From positions 15,004,001 through 15,068,000 of the forward strand of contig NC_091050.1 in assembly GCF_963966145.1 (NCBI RefSeq): DNA of 64,000 nt, given 5' to 3'. Shown here in pieces: positions 11,704-24,232 of the stretch. The stretch comes from Tenebrio molitor. Taxonomy: Eukaryota > Arthropoda > Insecta > Coleoptera > Tenebrionidae. A model generated the notes under the pieces. That model was not told the origin of the DNA, did not search any database, and saw only the letters and a list, made by a program, of their open reading frames with translations. The translations under genes were made by a program, and so were the position numbers. Positions within the stretch are counted from its first letter, which is position 1, and every line of letters begins with the position of its first letter.

Positions 11704-14394
11704 TAGCATTAATCTATGCAATATTTTGGTCCACATTACTCTCATGACAAAAATTCCACAGTATTCATTCTCTGTATTATACTTTATTACTGCGTCTTGG
11801 ATACAATTCCTTCCAATATGTCCATCGATGTCTTGGGGCTGAGAAGAAATCATAAACAGTTTGAATTGTATCAAAGAATAGTGCATTCGTACTTTACCCT
11901 TTGAAAGCTTGTACAAGCGAATGCATGAGTGAATACAAAAGAAGCCAGCGAATGATTTAAATCACCACGATACTGATAGTGAAAATTCATCCAGTTAAAA
12001 GACAATAAGGTAACGTAAAGTACTGTTTAAACAACCGTGAAGGTAATTTATATTGACGTTTTCTTTGATTGTACAGTTATTTAATTAGATTTTACTAAAA
12101 AATGAAATAATATCAACGACCATTGTACAATACGAAACAGAAAATATTTTGATTAAACGAATATTTTTTTTACAAAAACTTTGAGATATCTTTGCCTGTG
12201 AATTGTTTCTCGTGATTAGTGTCTAGAATGCTGAACAGAAAGTGACGCTAAAGCTTAATGTGAAAAGGAGAAGAAATGATGAAACAAAGTAAATGTGAAT
12301 GTGATATCGCATAAAATAGACATGAAGACTTGAAGAAGTGTAAAATGCACAAGTAGCACGAGTTATTAACGTTTGACATCATCATTCCCTACAATCCTAC
12401 ACTGCGTGCAAGATGTATGAAACCAAAGTTTACCCAGATCGTCACATTTCCTGATGTTTTTACACTCTTCAGGCTGCACAACCCGAGGAAATAATCTGGT
12501 TCGCGTTTCGTGAAAACATCGCCACCATTGTCTCGTGTTTTGCTCCGAACCTCGTCTCACCGAGACCATTCAACAATTGAAGAATGGTCGCACTTGTAGC
12601 CGGACAAAGAACCGGCACCATTGTCGCTAAACACTTGCTCGGAATTTAAAAAATGCGCTGGTTTTCCGCCCAAACACCTGAAAAAAATCGTCACCCAATG
12701 AGATTTCGCACCTTTGTAAGGGTGAATGAAAATTAGGGACCGTGACGGATTTGGCGTTGGGACTCGAGTGGAAGATTAAATTTTGTAGTTGTCTCGACGG
12801 CTCTAGCCGAGCGATTCTTTCACAACGGAATACACCTGGAAGATTTATTTAATAAGAGCGGTGATAAAGAACCGCCACACATGAGAAGCTAACTGGATAG
12901 TATTAATCATCGGAATTACAATATCCGAAACCGACTCGGTCTGTTATTATTTCAGGGAGTGTTATCCGCATGACGCAATTATACATATTAAAATTTGATT
13001 AAACTGTCGATCAGGGTCTCTGCCAAGCGGAGGACCAGTTGGAGGGGCGCCCCACGCGGCGCGGCCCCCGAGACCGCCGCCGTCGCTCCGGATCGGCCCG
13101 GGGGGCGGCGAAAGTGTTCGTCGAAATGGTGATCCGACGTACGTATTGTTTCTGGTCGGATGGCCGTACGTCAGGTCTTATTGTGTTTCTGCACTCGCCG
13201 GTTTCGTCTATTGGACATCTTTAAGTAGCGTTAAATAAGACGGACCTCTTGAACCGTGTCCATCACTGTTGTATATCAAGGCGCAGCAGAAATTACCGGC
13301 GCGCCGGTGGTCTCATCAAGATTACCGAACCTAATTGCGCTCCCGGCTGCTGCCTCGTCCGCGAAAGAGGATGGTCCACTCCGACTAGCTCAAATCGAAT
13401 TATCGGCTTTGCACCCGAACAAGAAGCTTCCTGGTGCGTTTCTATTTATAACCACCCTCCCTCCTACCTCCACACACACCCATCTCCACAAACACTTCAC
13501 CCGACATACCCTCAACAATTTTTTTATTCTTAACACTACAGTTAACAGTCGCCTCTCCAGCAAACTTCCAGATTTCTCTGGAAATGAAGTTGCGTGGGAA
13601 CACCCGCCCTCCACCTATTCAATCTTCATCCAGTTGACATTATTTACATTCTTGGTCGGTCTGAATAGGTGCCCGCTTCATTTTCTACCTTTCTCCGATG
13701 TGTCACGGGCAATTATGAGGCTTCAGCATTCAGCGGTGCCGAACAATAAGTCTGTAATACAGAAACGGGTCTAATCTTGTGTCTACAAGATTACGGTGTA
13801 AATACGTCCGAGAAATGAACCGACAGTTTCGGAGCGGTGTTACATCATCGAGCCAGTTCTTGTACCGTTCGAGGATTGATCGAAATCGGATTTGTTCAAT
13901 TAAGGATGCAGGAAGATGACGAGCACGTGCGCTCGCTGTTATTTATGAGTGTCGGGGATTAATACAGATGCTGTTCTAGCAGCGTGGAGGCTTTGCACGC
14001 GAAACGTGCAACAAGTATAGTCTTCGGGTTGAGTGCGATGTATTACTGGTTGCCTAATCGGCCTCAATATAATTCCATTTAAATATTGTTTTTAATTACT
14101 ACATTGTACGAGAGAATCTCCACTGAATCTATTTTACAACACTCTCTATTTTGTGTGATAATTTTTTCCAATTTCCAAAGGTTCTTGTGTTGCCGAGATT
14201 TTATTGAACGTACCCGGCGCATCCGCCATTTTGTTAAAATCGTGTGTAGTGTCTGCTGGATTCAACTTTCCGCTGGAAACTGATGTTGTTACATTTTTAG
14301 ACAATAAGAAGGTTGAGGTAATGTTATTTAATATTTCTGGTATTAAAGGTGGTTAAAAATCAATATAACTAAAGTAACAACTGTAGAAATTTAC
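11704..14394. other. Non-coding stretch with a GC-rich island
   Basis: No gene recognised. A conspicuous GC-rich patch at about 13,035-13,115 (including gccccacgcggcgcggcccc) stands out from AT-rich surroundings and may be a promoter-like CpG island, but no adjacent first exon could be identified. A 172-codon frame at 13,256-13,774 opens with GTG and resembles no family. The recurring word cccggcgcatccgcc occurs at 14,212-14,226. Confidence 0.4.
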
Positions 14395-14454
14395 TTCTAA
14401 CACAAGGCCAGCCAAATCTAACATCAAAATTACAAAAACTACAATTCTTAGCAT
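14395..14454 (-). pseudogene. Secreted-peptide family, isolated signal exon (locus E)
   Basis: From ATG at 14,454 the minus strand encodes MLRIVVFVILMLDLAGLVLE, closely like the signal exons at 20,324, 35,131 and 39,805 (MRIAIFM.LM.SFVALIV.A). A GTAAAT donor-like site follows at 14,394. Upstream on the minus strand lies the same leader (tactgaacgatacagtacct) as the other loci. No matching second exon was found downstream on this strand, so the copy is probably broken. Confidence 0.5.
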
Positions 14455-15278
14455 TTTTCTTTGAGAACCAGGTACTGTATCGTTCAGTATAACTCACGTC
14501 AGTAGTTTTAGTGAGGTGTAAAAGACTAATATGTAATTTTAAAATAACATTTCATTTAAAAAGGCGTTGAAAACGTTTTAAAATATTAACTATCATCACA
14601 TTTGGTCAATTAATAACACAAGAAGTAACGTGCACGTGCGCTTGTTGTTATTTGTAACCGTCGAGGATTTATTCAAGTACTCTCTGTTGAGACAAGGATT
14701 TTTGTCAGGTAAGTGTCGTACTTAATTAAATAAAATTAATCTGTCTAAACACTGGAACACTTTCTCGGAGCTTCATCCAGTGTTCGATTTAAATTTACTT
14801 AGTTCCTTTTCGCAACAATTCATCTTCCATTTTATTGCTAAGGACCAGTTGTTACTCTTCAATTCCTCAAAAAATTAAGAACCATTAGAGAAATTGTTGA
14901 AAGCTGCGTTTTACCGATTGTCTACATCGCAACAAAATATTGTTATTAACTACATACATATTTTAACATATTATTATATACCTATCTATAAAATAAATTC
15001 TAATTCACATTGACGAATCCAGTTTGTCATGATTTGACCCACTGCCAAAGATAGATTTCAATGCGAAAATAAATATATCCAGTGCAGCCGCTATTTTGTC
15101 CTTCAAACACTTATCTTATCACACTCGTAATGACTTTGTTGTCCAGAAAAAGCGACTAATGAAATTCCAGCACTTTTTGTGTCTATTCCCAAAGACATAC
15201 GAAATTGCAGTCAAAGTTTAAAAATTTTGTTGAGAAATGGATAATGAAAGAAAAATTTTTTCCTCAAAAAAGACACTA

Positions 15279-16050
15279 TAATCTGTTTCAAAATTAAAAA
15301 TCCATCACCTGTTGAATTATGTTGGCAGAAAAAAAAGAAATCCCTAGAATAAGTTGCATTTTTTGGATTGGCCCAACCTCCTGCCAAAATTTGACATTGA
15401 ACTGTTGAGTTTATTTACGTAGAGGTATTTTCATATTTGGTGGCGGAAACAAAAGACTGAGAAATGTCACAAAATTTTATCGTCAGTGTCAAATTTCTCA
15501 TAAACGCCGTAAAAAGGAATGTCTAGGTAAATTTAAATTTTCGCTAAATAGATTGAAACTTTTGTGCATTCGGAAACCTGTTCTTTAGTTTTTGTCAGTG
15601 GTTCAAAAGGAAAAGTTATTGTCATATAATCAAACGTATTACAAATTATTTCTCTCATTTTGCCGTGAATAACTTACTTGTTGCCAATCTGCTGCATTTC
15701 CGTCGAAATCACGAACGTCTTTGAAAAATTTGACACTGACAATACAATTTTCTGACATTTCTCAGTCTTTTGTTTCCGCCACCAAATATGAAAATATCTT
15801 CTAATACAAAAGAATTATTATGTACAAAAAGGTTTTAGCTACCATATCATACTTTTTGAGTGAAATAATAAAATGAGAATAAAAAACACGATGAACTACG
15901 ACCAAAACAACTGTCCAACAGTTTTCTCTCATAACCCCACTTTTTTCTGAAACTTGCAGACACACTAAAAACAAAAGTCGGCGACGTTGTCGGATGTATT
16001 TTCGAGGTAGAATGCACTGTTGGTGGATTTTTGATTTTGAAACAGATTAT
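15279..16050. mobile_element. TIR element interrupted by a second MITE
   Basis: The left arm (ataatctgtttcaaaattaa) and right arm (reverse complement ending ...cagattat at 16,050) are inverted copies. A second element lies inside at 15,420-15,803: it begins tagaggtattttcatatttg and its reverse complement closes it, with about 50-bp arms. The inner family recurs at 31,724-32,731, which allows its boundaries to be cross-checked. Confidence 0.75.
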
Positions 16051-16051
16051 A

Positions 16052-16758
16052 CAGGGTGTCCCCGAAAAAAAAACGAGTCCATAACTCCCTTATTTATCAG
16101 AGGATTTTAAATATTTATACACCAAATTAAATGGTTGTCAATAGGCTACAAAAAGGCCTAATAAATTTACGTATAGCCCCAAGGGTTTCAAGGCCAAACT
16201 GTCAAAATATTCTTTTTCAAATGGGAATACATATTTTTTTTTACTAATTGTAATAGAGATTTTTATTATGAAAAGAATAATGTATCACAAGTATAACTTA
16301 CATACCAAAAATTAAAAAAAAAATAATTTAAAAATGCTACTATCGTCTACGCTAAAACTACGTTCTGCGCAATCCCACATGTTATTATTTGTCATTTGTT
16401 TTTCCAGATAACTGAATTTGGTTATTACAGTGTAGCGCAATGCATTTTGATAGGTTCTCGCTTTTTTTGTTTCCAAAAATGGATTATTTTTTAATTTTTT
16501 TTTAACTTTGAGGTTATACTTGTGATACATTGTTGTTTTCAGAATAAAATTCTCTATCGGAATTACTAAAAAAAGGTATGTATTCTCATTTGAAAAAAAA
16601 TATTTTGACAGTTTAACCTTGAAGTCGTTGGGATTTTACGTGAATTTGGTAGGCCATTTCGCAGCCTACTCACAACCATTTAATTTGGTGTATAGGTCAT
16701 TAAAATCGTCCCATAAATAAGAGAGCTATAAACTCGTCTTTTTTTTTGGGGACACCTG
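16052..16758. mobile_element. CAGGGTGTCC-type TIR element, 707 bp
   Basis: The element starts cagggtgtccccgaaaaaaa and ends with the reverse complement of caggtgtccccaaaaaaaaa; TA flanks both ends. Inverted similarity extends well over 100 bases inward. It abuts the previous element directly. No transposase frame was recognised inside, so it is non-autonomous. Confidence 0.8.
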
Positions 16759-16853
16759 TATGTTAGATTTCAAGTGTAACTTTAATTTTGTTTTGTTTTC
16801 GTGTTGAGAAAAAACATATTAAATAATTTTTATTAGAATTTCAATGACGTACA

Positions 16854-16966
16854 TTATGAGGAAGCAGTAGTAGTACTTGGTTCCTGGTCAAATTCTTCAT
16901 CTATTACTGGCATTCCTAAAAATTCATAAAATCTTGTTAGAATTTCAACGGTCTGTATTGTTATGA
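16854..16966 (-). pseudogene. Secreted-peptide family, orphan second exon (locus D)
   Basis: On the minus strand the frame reads IQTVEILTRFYEFLGMP, then VIDEEFDQEPSTTTASS and stop (TAA at 16,854-16,856). It matches exon 2 of the intact gene at 40,140-40,255 (IQIVKILTKFYESIELP). It is in frame and longer at its C terminus than the other copies. The base pair expected at the acceptor is AC (ataac) rather than the AG seen in the intact copy, and no signal exon lies upstream on this strand. An AATAAA follows near 16,830. Confidence 0.5.
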
Positions 16967-17976
16967 AAAGGGGACAAGGCTTCGAGGACAAATTTTATTT
17001 CATCGTTGCGGATATTTCGAAACCACTTAGCATTATTTCCAGAAATTTAAAAAATATATATTACGGCAGAAGTTGCAGTAATATTTAAAAAAAAAAAAAA
17101 AAAACTCAACAGAAATCACTACTGCCACGACTGCTGATTAATTCCTGGCGGCTTGATTCTATTCTACGACATATCAATAAATATTTAAGAATAATTGATC
17201 ACGCAAGAGGAATAGTTAGTTGTTCATTGATTGTTCCTCTATACTAGAAAGAGATTGTCCAACTTAAACTTCATTAGTTTTTCTTCACAACAATTTTCAT
17301 TTTTCCGATCACTTTATTTTACCAAGAGTTTGTTGTTGATTAAAATTGGAAAACATCACAATCAACAACCAACACTAGAGATGAAACAATATTATTCTTT
17401 ATCAATGATTTGTATATTTTTTTTAATAAAATTTAATACATCGTATTTGGAAGTTCGTAATTAGCACATTGTACGACAAAGTCATTGTTTTCAGAACGGA
17501 AATAAACAAAACAAAACATGTTGCATCAATTTAAAAAGATTAACGTAGGCAACCAGTAAAACATCAGTTTTGACAATAAACTTCTTTTTTGCTCATTTTA
17601 GGTACGTTTCTTAAGTTAAAAACTTGGATTTAAAAAAATTAGATTGTACTCGTATTTAATTGTTGTAGCTATTTGAGTTGCAACTGGGATCTAACAGGAA
17701 GCTTCATCCAAATTTTCAAGTCAAAAGAGTGTCCTAATTGCTCTTCAATATTTATAATTATAAGAATATCCAAGGCATATTTTTTCCTATCGATCAATGA
17801 CTGTAATTTAGAAAGGATATGTTATCATTTCTGTTAAAATTCCTCGATTATTAAGCGGAACGTTAATGACTTTAATGACAGTTTGTGAAATATCGGTAAA
17901 ATTATTAATAGCGTACTTAGGCCGCCGAGGCGTACAACATTCAAATATATACGCAAGGGCCTCCATACTGATAATG

Positions 17977-18030
17977 TAGAGTATATAAGAAACGTTTATG
18001 GTGATGACTGTTCATTACTGTCAGTCATAC
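17977..18030 (+). promoter_or_regulatory. TATA plus initiator, forward promoter of unit A
   Basis: gtagagtatataagaaacg is followed about 38 bases later by actgtcagtcatactgaacg, a TATA box with an arthropod-type TCAGT initiator. The same block occurs at 31,555-31,610 (+), 39,720-39,770 (+), and inverted near 20,365-20,413 and 35,169-35,218. In this copy the sequence diverges right after agcaactggt, so the signal exon that should follow is missing. Confidence 0.55.
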
Positions 18031-18590
18031 TGAACGATTCAGCAACTGGTTACCGATAATAATCGGGATTCTTCTGTATCCTATTTTATCAAAACTAAAT
18101 TCAGGATGGATTGGGTATTTCAAGGTCAAATAATTTTATATTTTGGCTATGTGATTTTGTCTTGTAAATAGTGACATGCAGGAAGTCAACATAATACGAA
18201 TTTAGCAACGCTCAATCCAACGTGAACGGTGTATACAGTCGAATGCAAAACCTTTTGGTTGTCAATGTCACTAAAAGTTATTCGTTTATGTAAGAATTTT
18301 GTAATTTACACTATGTAATCAAGGCTTATTGTCATGAAAAAGTCAAAAATAATTTAAACGTCAATTAGTAGCATCATGAGCCTGACATCGCCGCGCCAAT
18401 GTCACAATTAACGTCAAATAAATAATGTAAAGGTTAAGACCGATTTAAAATTGAGTATTTCAAAGTTTGTGAAAAAATGACATTGACGACTAAGACGTTT
18501 TGCATTCGACTGTATAATTTTCCTCAAAATTATAAAACCACCACCACCGCAATTTACCTGGAAAATACAATCGGCAACGTTGCATAAGTA

Positions 18591-18837
18591 CAGTCGCGAG
18601 CAAAAAATGTTGGTCGTCAAGGTCATTCTTTGATGCAATCGAAAATGCTCCGTTGTAAAACAGTCGTAAATATCATAACCTATCATCATGTTGTATGACA
18701 TTTATTGTCATTTTTTTCTCAATTTTTTGACACTTTGTTGACGTGGGCATAATCAGGCAGGGAAATTTTTTAAATTTGTGACAATCTAACCAAATTTTGA
18801 AATGACATTGACGACCAAAATTTATTGCTCGCGACAG
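18591..18837. mobile_element. Family-1 MITE, 247 bp, private to unit A
   Basis: Begins cagtcgcgagcaaaaaatgt and ends with the reverse complement form (tttattgctcgcgacag); TA on both sides. Unit B at about 33,260 has the uninterrupted sequence (ataagcacattaa), so this is a clean insertion after the duplication. It shares ends and interior with 10,569-11,338. Confidence 0.85.
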
Positions 18838-19972
18838 TACATTAACTTGACGTTTGACATGGGGAAAATAAAATGTTAGATTAGGCCTTGTGCTTTTTTT
18901 TCGATTGTGCGATTGAAAGATATACCAGTTATACTAAATTAGTTTACAGTATAACCAAAAACAGCTACTGAAATTAAAATATCCAGCTTTTTTTAAAAAT
19001 GTATTGTGGGTTGCATTTTCAATTCAATTCCATCGGGCTTATTATCACTCGTAAATTACCCTGTATTATGTACTTTTTGCATAAAGAGCTATTAAAATAA
19101 CATTTATTTAAAAAAGACGTTGAGAATGTTTCATTATCATCACACTTGCTCAAGTAATAACACAAGACGTAACGTGAACGTATATTGTTATTTGCAACAG
19201 TCGAGGATTTATTCAGTTACAGGAATTTTTGTCAGGTAACTGTCACACTTAATTAAATAAAATTAATCTGTCTAAATTGAAACACTTTCTCGGATTCTAT
19301 TTAATTTTATATTAATCATTTAATAAGTTTTTTATTTTTATATTTAAATGTAATTAGTTCCTTTTCACAAGAATTTATCTTCCATTTTATTGCACTAAGG
19401 ACTAAAGGACTAGTTGTTACTCTTCGATTCCTCAGCAACTTAAGAACAATTAGAAAAATGGTTGAAAGCCACGTTTTACTGGTTGCCTACGAGGCAACAA
19501 AATATTTATATTAACTATCTTAAGATATTATTTAAATAGTTGAAGTAAAATTTATGGTGAATGAATTCTACATACTTCCCTATGTATTTGGTCACATTGG
19601 GGAATGCAATTCGTTATGCCTTTGACCCATTCCCAAGGACTTGTGTTCCAAAGCGAAAATAAATATACCCGGCGCATCCACTATTTGTCCTTAAAACACT
19701 TATCACACTCGTAATTACGTTGTTGTCCAGAAAAACCGTCTAATGAAATTCTATTTTTATTTTCTTGTCTATTAACAAAGAAATACGAAATCGCTGTCAA
19801 AATTTACAAAATTCCGTCAAGAAACGCATAATGAGACATTTTTTTCACCAAAAAAGTTAGTATGTTGCATTTTAACAGAACATTTATTTTGTTTTGTTTT
19901 GGTGTAGAAAAAAATAAATTAAACATTTTCATTTACATCTTTATTATCTCAATGACGTACATTAGAATTCGT

Positions 19973-20324
19973 TCATTCCTGATCAAATGCTTCATCAATA
20001 ATTACCGATGGCAGTTCTAAAAATTCAAAAGTTTTGTTAGAATCTCAACGATCTGTATTGTTATAAAAAGGGGGCAAAGTATCGAGACCGACTGGACTAT
20101 TTATACTACTATCATCAATCATTTTGCATTGCGCTTAATTTTCACACGACATCCACGTCGGAATTTGTTCACACGATATTAAAAAACAAACTAATGTGCC
20201 ACCTCATCAGCGTACATTCCTGTTCAACATTACATAAACGACAAAGAAGATACTCACCACGTGCCTCTACAATCAAGGCCACAAAACTCAACATCAGAAC
20301 CATGAAAATTGCAATTCTCATCAT
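19973..20324 (-). pseudogene. Secreted-peptide gene copy A' (broken)
   Basis: Exon 1 (20,258-20,324) encodes MMRIAIFMVLMLSFVALIVE plus AR and ends at a good donor (cgtg|gtgagt). The reverse promoter (TATA near 20,402, TCAGT at 20,369-20,365) lies upstream. The exon 2 region (19,973-20,075) keeps the family motif IQIVEILTK, but one base is missing just after it, giving an early stop; the downstream frame FEFLELPSVIIDEAFDQE then continues in another phase to its own stop. The acceptor position reads ataac instead of atagc. A non-standard AG inside the exon could in principle rescue the frame, so I call it a probable pseudogene. Confidence 0.6.
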
Positions 20325-21131
20325 TATTCTTACTTGAGAAGCAGTTGCTGAATCGTTCACTATGACTGACAATAATGAACAGTCATCAATATAAACGTTT
20401 CTTATATACTCTACACTATCAGCATGGAGTGTCTTGCGTTTTTATTTTTATTGATTGTTGTACGCTTTGGGGGCCTAAGTACATCATTAATAATTTTAGT
20501 GATATTTCACAAAGTACCATTAAAGTCATTAACGTTGCGGTTAATGATCGAGGAATTTTAACAAAGATGATAACATAATGTTACATTGTAGAGTAAGTAG
20601 GACACTCTTTTGACTGGAAAATTTAGATAAAGGTTTCTGCTTCATACCAGTTGCAACTCTAATATACTCGTAGCTAAAATAATTAAATACAATCTAATTT
20701 ATTTTAAATTCTAAGTTTTCAACTCAAGAAACCCATACAATTGATTCCGACCCTAACAAAATTTAAATACAGCCAGCAATACGTTTTTCATTCATAACTT
20801 GATCCAAAAACATGAATTATTTTTAACTTTTGCATGGTTTGGGCATCCCTCACAAAAAGTCTCAATTATAAAAATTTTAAAATGGCAGTAATCGACAATA
20901 TTTTATATAATATAAACGATAAAGACACGACAAATATTGTAAGTTTACAGATGAATGTAAGATTTAATACGTAATTCTCAATTATATGGCTTCAACAATT
21001 CACCTATAATGCATTCATTTTTGTAATGACGAACTAACTGGAACTTTTTTTTTGTTAATTTTTTTTACAAAATATATGAAAATTCGACAGTTGGCAATGA
21101 TTTAAAATGTCATATTATTGTCACTGCCAAA

Positions 21132-21496
21132 ATGAATGAATTTCCAAAACGGAGTAAAGCATCAATAAGCAAGCAGAAGAAGCAGCCCATTTTAAAGGCT
21201 TTCAACAAAATTAAGAAAGAAATTACTCATGGAGACAATGAAAACGTAAATACGTAAAGTACAAAATTGTAGAAGCAGTGGCGAGTGTTTTTTCGGTAAA
21301 TCCTAATCTAAAATAAAACTTTTGCTAAGTGCTGCACAGGCTTCAGTCCCAGAAGTATGTATAGAATTTTAAATGAAGGACAAGAATAAGGCTTATGAGA
21401 TACTTTAGCATCCATGACATATCCACAAATATTTTTCATTTGGTTGAAGATTCGGATTCGGACTTGGAAAACAGCGACGATGACGAGGATGAGTAG
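21132..21496 (+). pseudogene. Relic of an unidentified HTH-type gene (copy A1)
   Basis: From ATG at 21,132 the frame reads MNEFPKRSKASISKQKKQPI and on to HGDNENVNT, then stops. After a frame change it continues YKIVEAVASVFSVNPNL, and then CCTGFSPRSMYRILNEGQE, which looks like a helix-turn-helix of transposase or domesticated-transposase proteins. An acidic tail EDSDSDLENSDDDEDE closes it at 21,496. Several frameshifts and stops make it non-functional. The same relic is at 36,965-37,329, and a related 5' half at 24,009-24,232 and 38,363-38,586. The parent family is not identified. Confidence 0.45.
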
Positions 21497-21583
21497 CAAA
21501 ATGCAAAATTCTTTCATTGTTACGTTCAACTGGCTTTTCGTATTTGTGTAGTGCAACTTTGCTTTTTTCTTCAAAATAATTAA

Positions 21584-21873
21584 TAGTTATTTATTTAACG
21601 AGTTCGTGTGTAATTTTGGCTTTTTTGGCATGAGTGGACCAGTTTAAAACTCGAGTGAAACGAGAGTTTTAAAGGTCCACGAGTGCCAAAAAAGCCCAAA
21701 TTACACAAGAACGAGTTGAATACAACGTTTTTTTGTTCGACGAGCCCCTTAAAGGCTCCAAATCGCTAAAAATCTTTAAAATTAGCTTGACGTTTCGTTT
21801 TGACAAGTTGTCAAATTTATCAAAATCCGTTCACACAGGCGAAAATTCTCAAATTCTGACAGTGTCGAACAAA
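21584..21873. mobile_element. Palindromic insertion private to unit A
   Basis: Unit B reads straight through (cttcaaaataattaaaaac near 37,400), while unit A has about 290 extra bases. They begin with a long palindrome (21,598-21,715) whose arms are gtgtaattttggcttttttg and its reverse complement, around the centre actcgagtgaaacgagagt. The stretch acgagttgaatacaa that follows also occurs beside the palindrome at about 41,821-41,835. Confidence 0.75.
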
Positions 21874-22666
21874 AAAAACATTTAGTTTCACTATACTTTG
21901 AATTGGACAAGTTTTGACAGAACAAATGACGTGACTCATAACCTAACTTTTTAAAAGCCCAAATTCGCGGTAAAAAGATGTGTTCACAAGATAAAAGTTA
22001 CTAAATTTAGTAACTCTAGTTCGTCATTACAAAAGTGAATTGATTATATTCGAAAAATTTGTGTAGCAAAATGTGAAGAGGAAAATGGACAAATTATCAT
22101 AATACAGGGTATTGCTATGAAGACTTATGTTGTGTTCAATATCATCGTCAAGAAAATAAAACTTAAACATCCAAACCTAACCTCACAAATTTTGCCAGAG
22201 TGTACCTCTAAAAGCGGATGTGTTTGCAGTTTCTATTGAAAAATACAGATTTTTGATGTTTATTTAAAAACAGCATTGGATTTAAATAATATTAATTATT
22301 TATGCCTTGCTTCTTATTCTTCTAAGTCATTCATAATGATATTACTTAAAATCAGTAACGAGCATCATAGAAGTTTTCACTTCTGTCGTGCGGTCTTAAG
22401 CACACACTCTTTTTTTTTATAACTTGGGACAATCAATTGCATTACCTTCGACCATATCAGACCGTATTTGTCCCCACGGTCCCCACCAAAGATCAAAACA
22501 AAACCACAGAATCAAAACTCTAAAACCCTCCTTGAACTGCTATCTACTGGGTGATTCAAAATGATTGTGGCCAAGTATGGCAACTATGTACGAAAATTTA
22601 TGTGGCAACTGTGTGGGTAGGGTAGTTCATAGTCGCGCAATTTTGTAAGTTGTTAATTTTAGAGTG

Positions 22667-23829
22667 GTATATAAGGGAAAGTAGGCTCGATCCTGGTTCC
22701 TAGGGGAGTTTTTGAGAGTTACATTTTCTGTTGGCAGCATCTACTGTTTACTATCAAGCTTCAAATATCTGTCAGTTCGGTCAAGCGCCAAATTCAAAAC
22801 AGAAAAATTTCTTAAAATGGTTGGTTGCACGGCACCTTATTGTTCTTCCAGATCAGAAAGAGGTATTAAAATGTTTCAGTTCCCAAACGATGCGTCACGC
22901 AGACAATTGTGGATCCAAAATATTGGGAAACCATTGAATTGGCAGCCTAGTTGCCACAGACTTTGTGAAGTAAATGCAAGCAAATCTAAATAGTTAACAT
23001 AAAATTTACATTTTATTTTCACTCTTGAAATATTTTAACAATGAGCAATTTAATTTAAATGCAAATAATGACAAAATTTTAAGAAATAAAAAATAAATAA
23101 AACAACCTCCAAATTTGAATGCACCTTCAACATCATCACTTACACTCCCTACTTGTTCCTCCACCTACACTGAACATAATTCTTTTCTAGCAAATGAAAA
23201 TATTCTTCACTACATTGCAGGCTCAATAGTCAACTCCCTATCTAAAAAGAGCATGTGTACTAAATGTGCTAATTAGCTTCATTCTGAGGACAACAATCAC
23301 TGTGACGACAATGTTCAGATATATAGTTCAAAGCGAAATTTTGGAAGTTTACATTTTCCAAGTAGCTGCTTTTTTACACTTATTCGAATATGTGAAGAAA
23401 CATTTAATCGCCATACAAAAGTTGTACTTTCCAATCAGCTTACAGAGACAACATACACTTCTATAGTATTGTCTATGTCTTCCCACATCATAATTCCAGC
23501 TTGCTGTAAACTTGCACACCTCATTATAAAAAAATTTCTAATCATTCGCTCAACATCACTAGCAAATCACTTTACGGAAAATTTACAGCACAAATGGCAA
23601 AGTTTTTCCACAAGTTGTAAGTTTGTAGTTGAACACTGTAATTGAACTTATTTTCTTCCATAATTGTGTTTATTTTGCACCTACTCTTGAAATGTCACCT
23701 GTCATATCCACAGAACAGTCATATCATTATCATAGTCATATCTAACAATTTTGACAATAACAGTGCAGCCAAGCAACAATCGACAAACGCCCCTAGGAAC
23801 CAGGATAGAGTCTACTCTCTTTAATATAC
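22667..23829 (+). mobile_element. P-like (THAP) transposon, internally deleted, private to unit A
   Basis: The ends are imperfect inverted repeats of about 40 bp beginning GTATAT and sharing atcctggttcctagggg. The word taattttag flanks both sides; unit B at about 38,190 is the empty site. Near the left end a frame (22,817-22,993) encodes a THAP-type zinc module: MVGCTAPYCSSRSERGIKMF, FPNDASRRQLW, then RLCEVN. The final zinc ligand of the C2CH set is N instead of H, so the finger is damaged. At 23,120-23,475, ENILHYIAGSIVNSLSKKSM and KRNFGSLHFPSSCFF resemble the conserved C-terminal part of P/THAP9 transposases, with a stop between them. The middle (RNase H-like core) is missing. Confidence 0.75.
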
Positions 23830-24008
23830 TAATTTTAGTTAATTTCAATGTGTAATGGAATTGAAAAAATCAAATACACGCTTATGAAATGTCATACAAA
23901 TGGAACTGGAACAGCTGGAACTTTTTTTTTGTTAAATTTTTTTACAAAATAAATACAAATTCGACAGTTGGCAAAAATTTAAATTGTCAAGTTATTGTCG
24001 CTGTCAAA

Positions 24009-24232
24009 ATGAATGAATTTCCAGAACGGAGTAGAGCACCAACAAGCAAGCGGACGAGCAGCACATTTTAAAAGCTTTCAACAAAATAAAAGAAATTACT
24101 CATGGAGATGATGGAAACGTAATGAAAACGTACAAAATTGTAGAAGCAGTGGCGGATATTTTTCCGGTAAATTCCAATCTAACGGCATATCAAAAAAACG
24201 TTGAAGAAGAATTGACCACCCAAGAGGAATAG
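24009..24232 (+). pseudogene. Relic of the unidentified HTH-type gene (copy A2)
   Basis: ATG at 24,009 opens MNEFPERSRAPTSKRTSSTF and stop. In another phase the stretch continues AFNKIKEITHGDDGNVMKTY, KIVEAVADIFPVNSNLTAYQ, KNVEEELTTQEE and TAG at 24,230-24,232. It is a second, diverged copy of the gene at 21,132, followed by an AT-rich tail shared with 38,590-38,780 and 17,200-17,460. One frameshift separates the halves, so no full protein is made as it stands. Confidence 0.45.

Noticed and set aside
13256..13774. 172-codon open frame on the plus strand
   Set aside because: It opens with GTG, not ATG, has no domain resemblance, and contains proline/threonine stretches from a CA-rich tract; no splice context supports it.
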